This document shows positions 6,260-7,682 of a stretch of 7,682 bases of DNA, one piece after another. Position 1 is the stretch's first letter. Every line of letters begins with the position of its first letter. The position numbers and the translations under genes are program-made. The notes beneath the pieces are model-generated. The model did not search any database. It saw only the letters and a program-made list of their open reading frames with translations, and was not told the DNA's origin. This DNA is from an uncultured Clostridium sp. GTDB lineage: Bacteria > Bacillota > Clostridia > Lachnospirales > Lachnospiraceae. The stretch is from assembly GCA_905192625.1 (NCBI GenBank), contig CAJJLI010000082.1, positions 1-7,682 of the forward strand. The letters are read 5' to 3'.

Positions 6260-7268
6260 CGATCTCGTCACCTCCACCTCTTGAAATGATAATTTCGGCA
6301 GAGTCTTCTAATTTTCTAATAATATTAACAATTTTTTGTTGAGCTTCTTCAACATCTTTAAGTCGAACAGGACCCATAAATTCCATATCTTCCTTGATCA
6401 TTGCAGCCAAACGTTTGGATAAATTATTAAAGATAACCGTTTGTACTTGTTCATTTGTACTCTTAAGAGCAACTGCAAGTTCATTATTATCAACCTCACG
6501 AAGAACTCTTTGAATGGATTTATCATCCAATGTAAGGATATCTTCAAACACAAACATTTTCTTACGAATTTCATCTGCAAGTTCTGGCTCTTCGATTTCA
6601 AGCGTTTCCATAATATGTTTTTCAGTTCCACGGTCTACGGTATTTAAAATTTCAACAATCGCATCTACACCACCCGCAATTGTGTAATCTTGATTTACCA
6701 AAGAAGCAAGTTTCTTTTCAAGAACCTTTTCTACTTCTTTAATAACATCTGGTGATGTACGGTCCATTTGAGCAATACGTTTTGCAACATCTGCCTGCTT
6801 ATCCGGAGACAATGCCCCAATAATCGTTGCCGATTGAGCTGAGGATAAATAGGATAATATTAATGCAATGGTCTGAGGATGCTCATCTTGAATAAAGTTA
6901 AGCAATTGACTTGCATCTGTTTTTCGAACAAATTCGAATGGACGAACTTGTAAGGATGCCGTTAATTTTCCAATAACTTCTTTTGCTTTCTCTACGCCAA
7001 GAGCTTTTTCCAATAAATCCTTTGCATAGTTAATTCCACCTTCTGCAATATATTGTTGCGCTAAACAAACTTCATAGAATTCATTAAGCACTTCTTCTTT
7101 AGTTGCCGGTGAAATACTTCTTGTATTGGCAATCTCTAACGTTAACTGTTCAATTTCTTCTTCTTTTAAATGTTTAAAAATAGATGCAGATCTCTCCGGA
7201 CCTAGCGTAATTAATAATATGGCTGCTTTTTGAATGCCATTGTAATTACTTGATTTTTTAGCTGGCAT
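6252..7268 (-). CDS. fliG: FliG, flagellar motor switch / rotor protein
   Basis: FliG forms the rotor ring that couples stator ion flow to rotation and, with FliM/FliN, reverses direction. The 338-residue product has the complete three-domain family architecture. The N domain (about 8-105; GIQKAAILLITLG at 11-23) binds FliF. The middle domain (about 115-195) carries the conserved EHPQTIALILSYL at 129-141 for FliM contact. The C domain (about 215-325) includes MFVFEDILTLDDKSIQRVLREVD (238-260), the charged torque-generating helix, and MGPVRLKDVEEAQQKIVNIIRKLE (298-321). A glycine-rich end, RGGGDEIVV, follows; its codons double as the fliH ribosome binding site. The ATG is preceded by AAGGAGGT (7281-7274), 5 nt away, and the gene begins 15 nt after the fliF stop. 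Nothing is missing or broken. Confidence 0.99.
   Translation of the reverse strand: MPAKKSSNYNGIQKAAILLITLGPERSASIFKHLKEEEIEQLTLEIANTRSISPATKEEVLNEFYEVCLAQQYIAEGGINYAKDLLEKALGVEKAKEVIGKLTASLQVRPFEFVRKTDASQLLNFIQDEHPQTIALILSYLSSAQSATIIGALSPDKQADVAKRIAQMDRTSPDVIKEVEKVLEKKLASLVNQDYTIAGGVDAIVEILNTVDRGTEKHIMETLEIEEPELADEIRKKMFVFEDILTLDDKSIQRVLREVDNNELAVALKSTNEQVQTVIFNNLSKRLAAMIKEDMEFMGPVRLKDVEEAQQKIVNIIRKLEDSAEIIISRGGGDEIVV
6260..6275 (-). promoter_or_regulatory. Consensus ribosome binding site for fliH inside the fliG C-terminus
   Basis: GGAGGTGA at 6275-6268 encodes Gly-Gly-Asp near the FliG C-terminus and sits 8 nt before TTG 6259. The spacing is ideal for TTG and impossible for the GTG codons at 6271 and 6277, so it decides the start. 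Confidence 0.75.
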
Positions 7269-7281
7269 ACGCTACCTCCTT
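7269..7281 (-). promoter_or_regulatory. Strong ribosome binding site of fliG
   Basis: AAGGAGGT at 7281-7274, 5 nt before the fliG ATG, fills most of the 15 nt gap behind fliF. It is one of the two best Shine-Dalgarno matches in the window, in keeping with a protein needed in several tens of copies per motor. Confidence 0.8.
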
Positions 7282-7283
7282 GA

Positions 7284-7682
7284 TTAATCCCAATCTTCAT
7301 TCAACCAATTACGTAATAATTGAGCAACTGCTTCTGGGTTTTCATCCACGAATTTATCTATCATACGTCTTGTTTCCGATTTCTCACTAAACTCAATATC
7401 ATCCAGCGATTGATTTTCTTTCGTTGTTGCAAGTAACTGTTCTACTGATAATTCTGGCTCTATCTCAGTAACCTCAACTGGTGCCATACTACGGAATACA
7501 ACGAACACTAATAAGCCTACAATAATTACTGCTAAAATGATTTGTAGATACAAGGACCAATTGCTTGCACTTGGTTCATTTGGTATAAAGCTTGGAACTT
7601 CCCATATTATGATTGAAATATTACTCGCATCAATACCTGTTGCATTAGCAAATAGCGTATATAATTCTTCGTTTACTTCAAC
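7284..7682 (-). CDS. fliF: FliF, flagellar MS-ring protein, C-terminal part only
   Basis: FliF forms the MS ring in the cytoplasmic membrane on which export gate and C-ring assemble. Only the last 132 residues are present; the rest lies beyond the right edge, and the frame is open to base 7682. Visible are the end of the periplasmic part (IIIWEVPSFIPNEPSASNW) and the second membrane helix at visible residues about 43-63 (LYLQIILAVIIVGLLVFVVF). A proline/glutamate-rich cytoplasmic linker (VEVTEIEPELSVEQLLA) follows. The last is the conserved FliG-binding tail MIDKFVDENPEAVAQLLRNW followed by LNEDWD. A TTG at 7553 lies at the beginning of the membrane helix and is an internal Leu codon, not a start. 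The gene is the first visible member of the operon. Confidence 0.97.
   Translation of the reverse strand, partial: VEVNEELYTLFANATGIDASNISIIIWEVPSFIPNEPSASNWSLYLQIILAVIIVGLLVFVVFRSMAPVEVTEIEPELSVEQLLATTKENQSLDDIEFSEKSETRRMIDKFVDENPEAVAQLLRNWLNEDWD

Noticed and set aside
6398..6647. Frames on both strands inside fliG
   Set aside because: They are shadows of the FliG C-terminal domain; codon content and lack of start signals argue against genes.

Overview
The window is a nearly gap-free stretch of a flagellar basal-body/hook operon, read entirely from the minus strand. It comes from a low-GC Gram-positive anaerobe, most likely a motile member of the Clostridia. Three things point there: the AT-rich composition, strong AGGAGG-type ribosome binding sites before most genes, and a gene order (fliF-fliG-fliH-fliI-fliJ-ylxF/motE-like-fliK-flgD-TIGR02530 gene) that matches the Bacillus/Clostridium fla/che operon. 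A Lachnospiraceae-like source is plausible from the protein style, but I cannot prove it from sequence alone.

Transcription runs from high to low coordinates. The right edge (7682-7284) holds the C-terminal end of FliF, the MS-ring protein, with its second membrane segment and FliG-binding tail. Then come FliG (switch/rotor), FliH (ATPase regulator), FliI (export ATPase), FliJ (export stalk/chaperone), a membrane-anchored coiled-coil protein with MgtE_N/MotE-type repeats (YlxF position), FliK (hook-length ruler), FlgD (hook cap) and, at the left edge, a TIGR02530-family flagellar operon protein. FliF and FliG form the rotor. FliH, FliI and FliJ energise export through the type III apparatus. 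FliK and FlgD control hook length and assembly.

Most genes are separated by 15-30 nt, each with its own ribosome binding site. Two junctions (fliG/fliH and fliH/fliI) overlap by exactly 8 nt if the starts are placed by their ribosome binding sites, which implies translational coupling. The one real gap is the 131 nt spacer between ylxF and fliK (2645-2775). It has no obvious terminator but carries an imperfect direct repeat and weak promoter-like strings. No stretch over 300 nt lacks a gene, and no tRNA, rRNA, CRISPR array or complete mobile element is visible.

I do not see a new multi-gene system. The most notable points are: (1) an abrupt change at about position 55, where the conserved reading of the TIGR02530 protein breaks off into G+C-rich sequence, suggesting an insertion, rearrangement or assembly chimera; (2) a FlgD whose C-terminal half resembles an X2 (CBM_X2-type) immunoglobulin-like module rather than an ordinary FlgD tail; (3) the triple MotE/MgtE_N-like repeat of the YlxF-position protein; and (4) the coupled start sites of fliH (probably TTG) and fliI.
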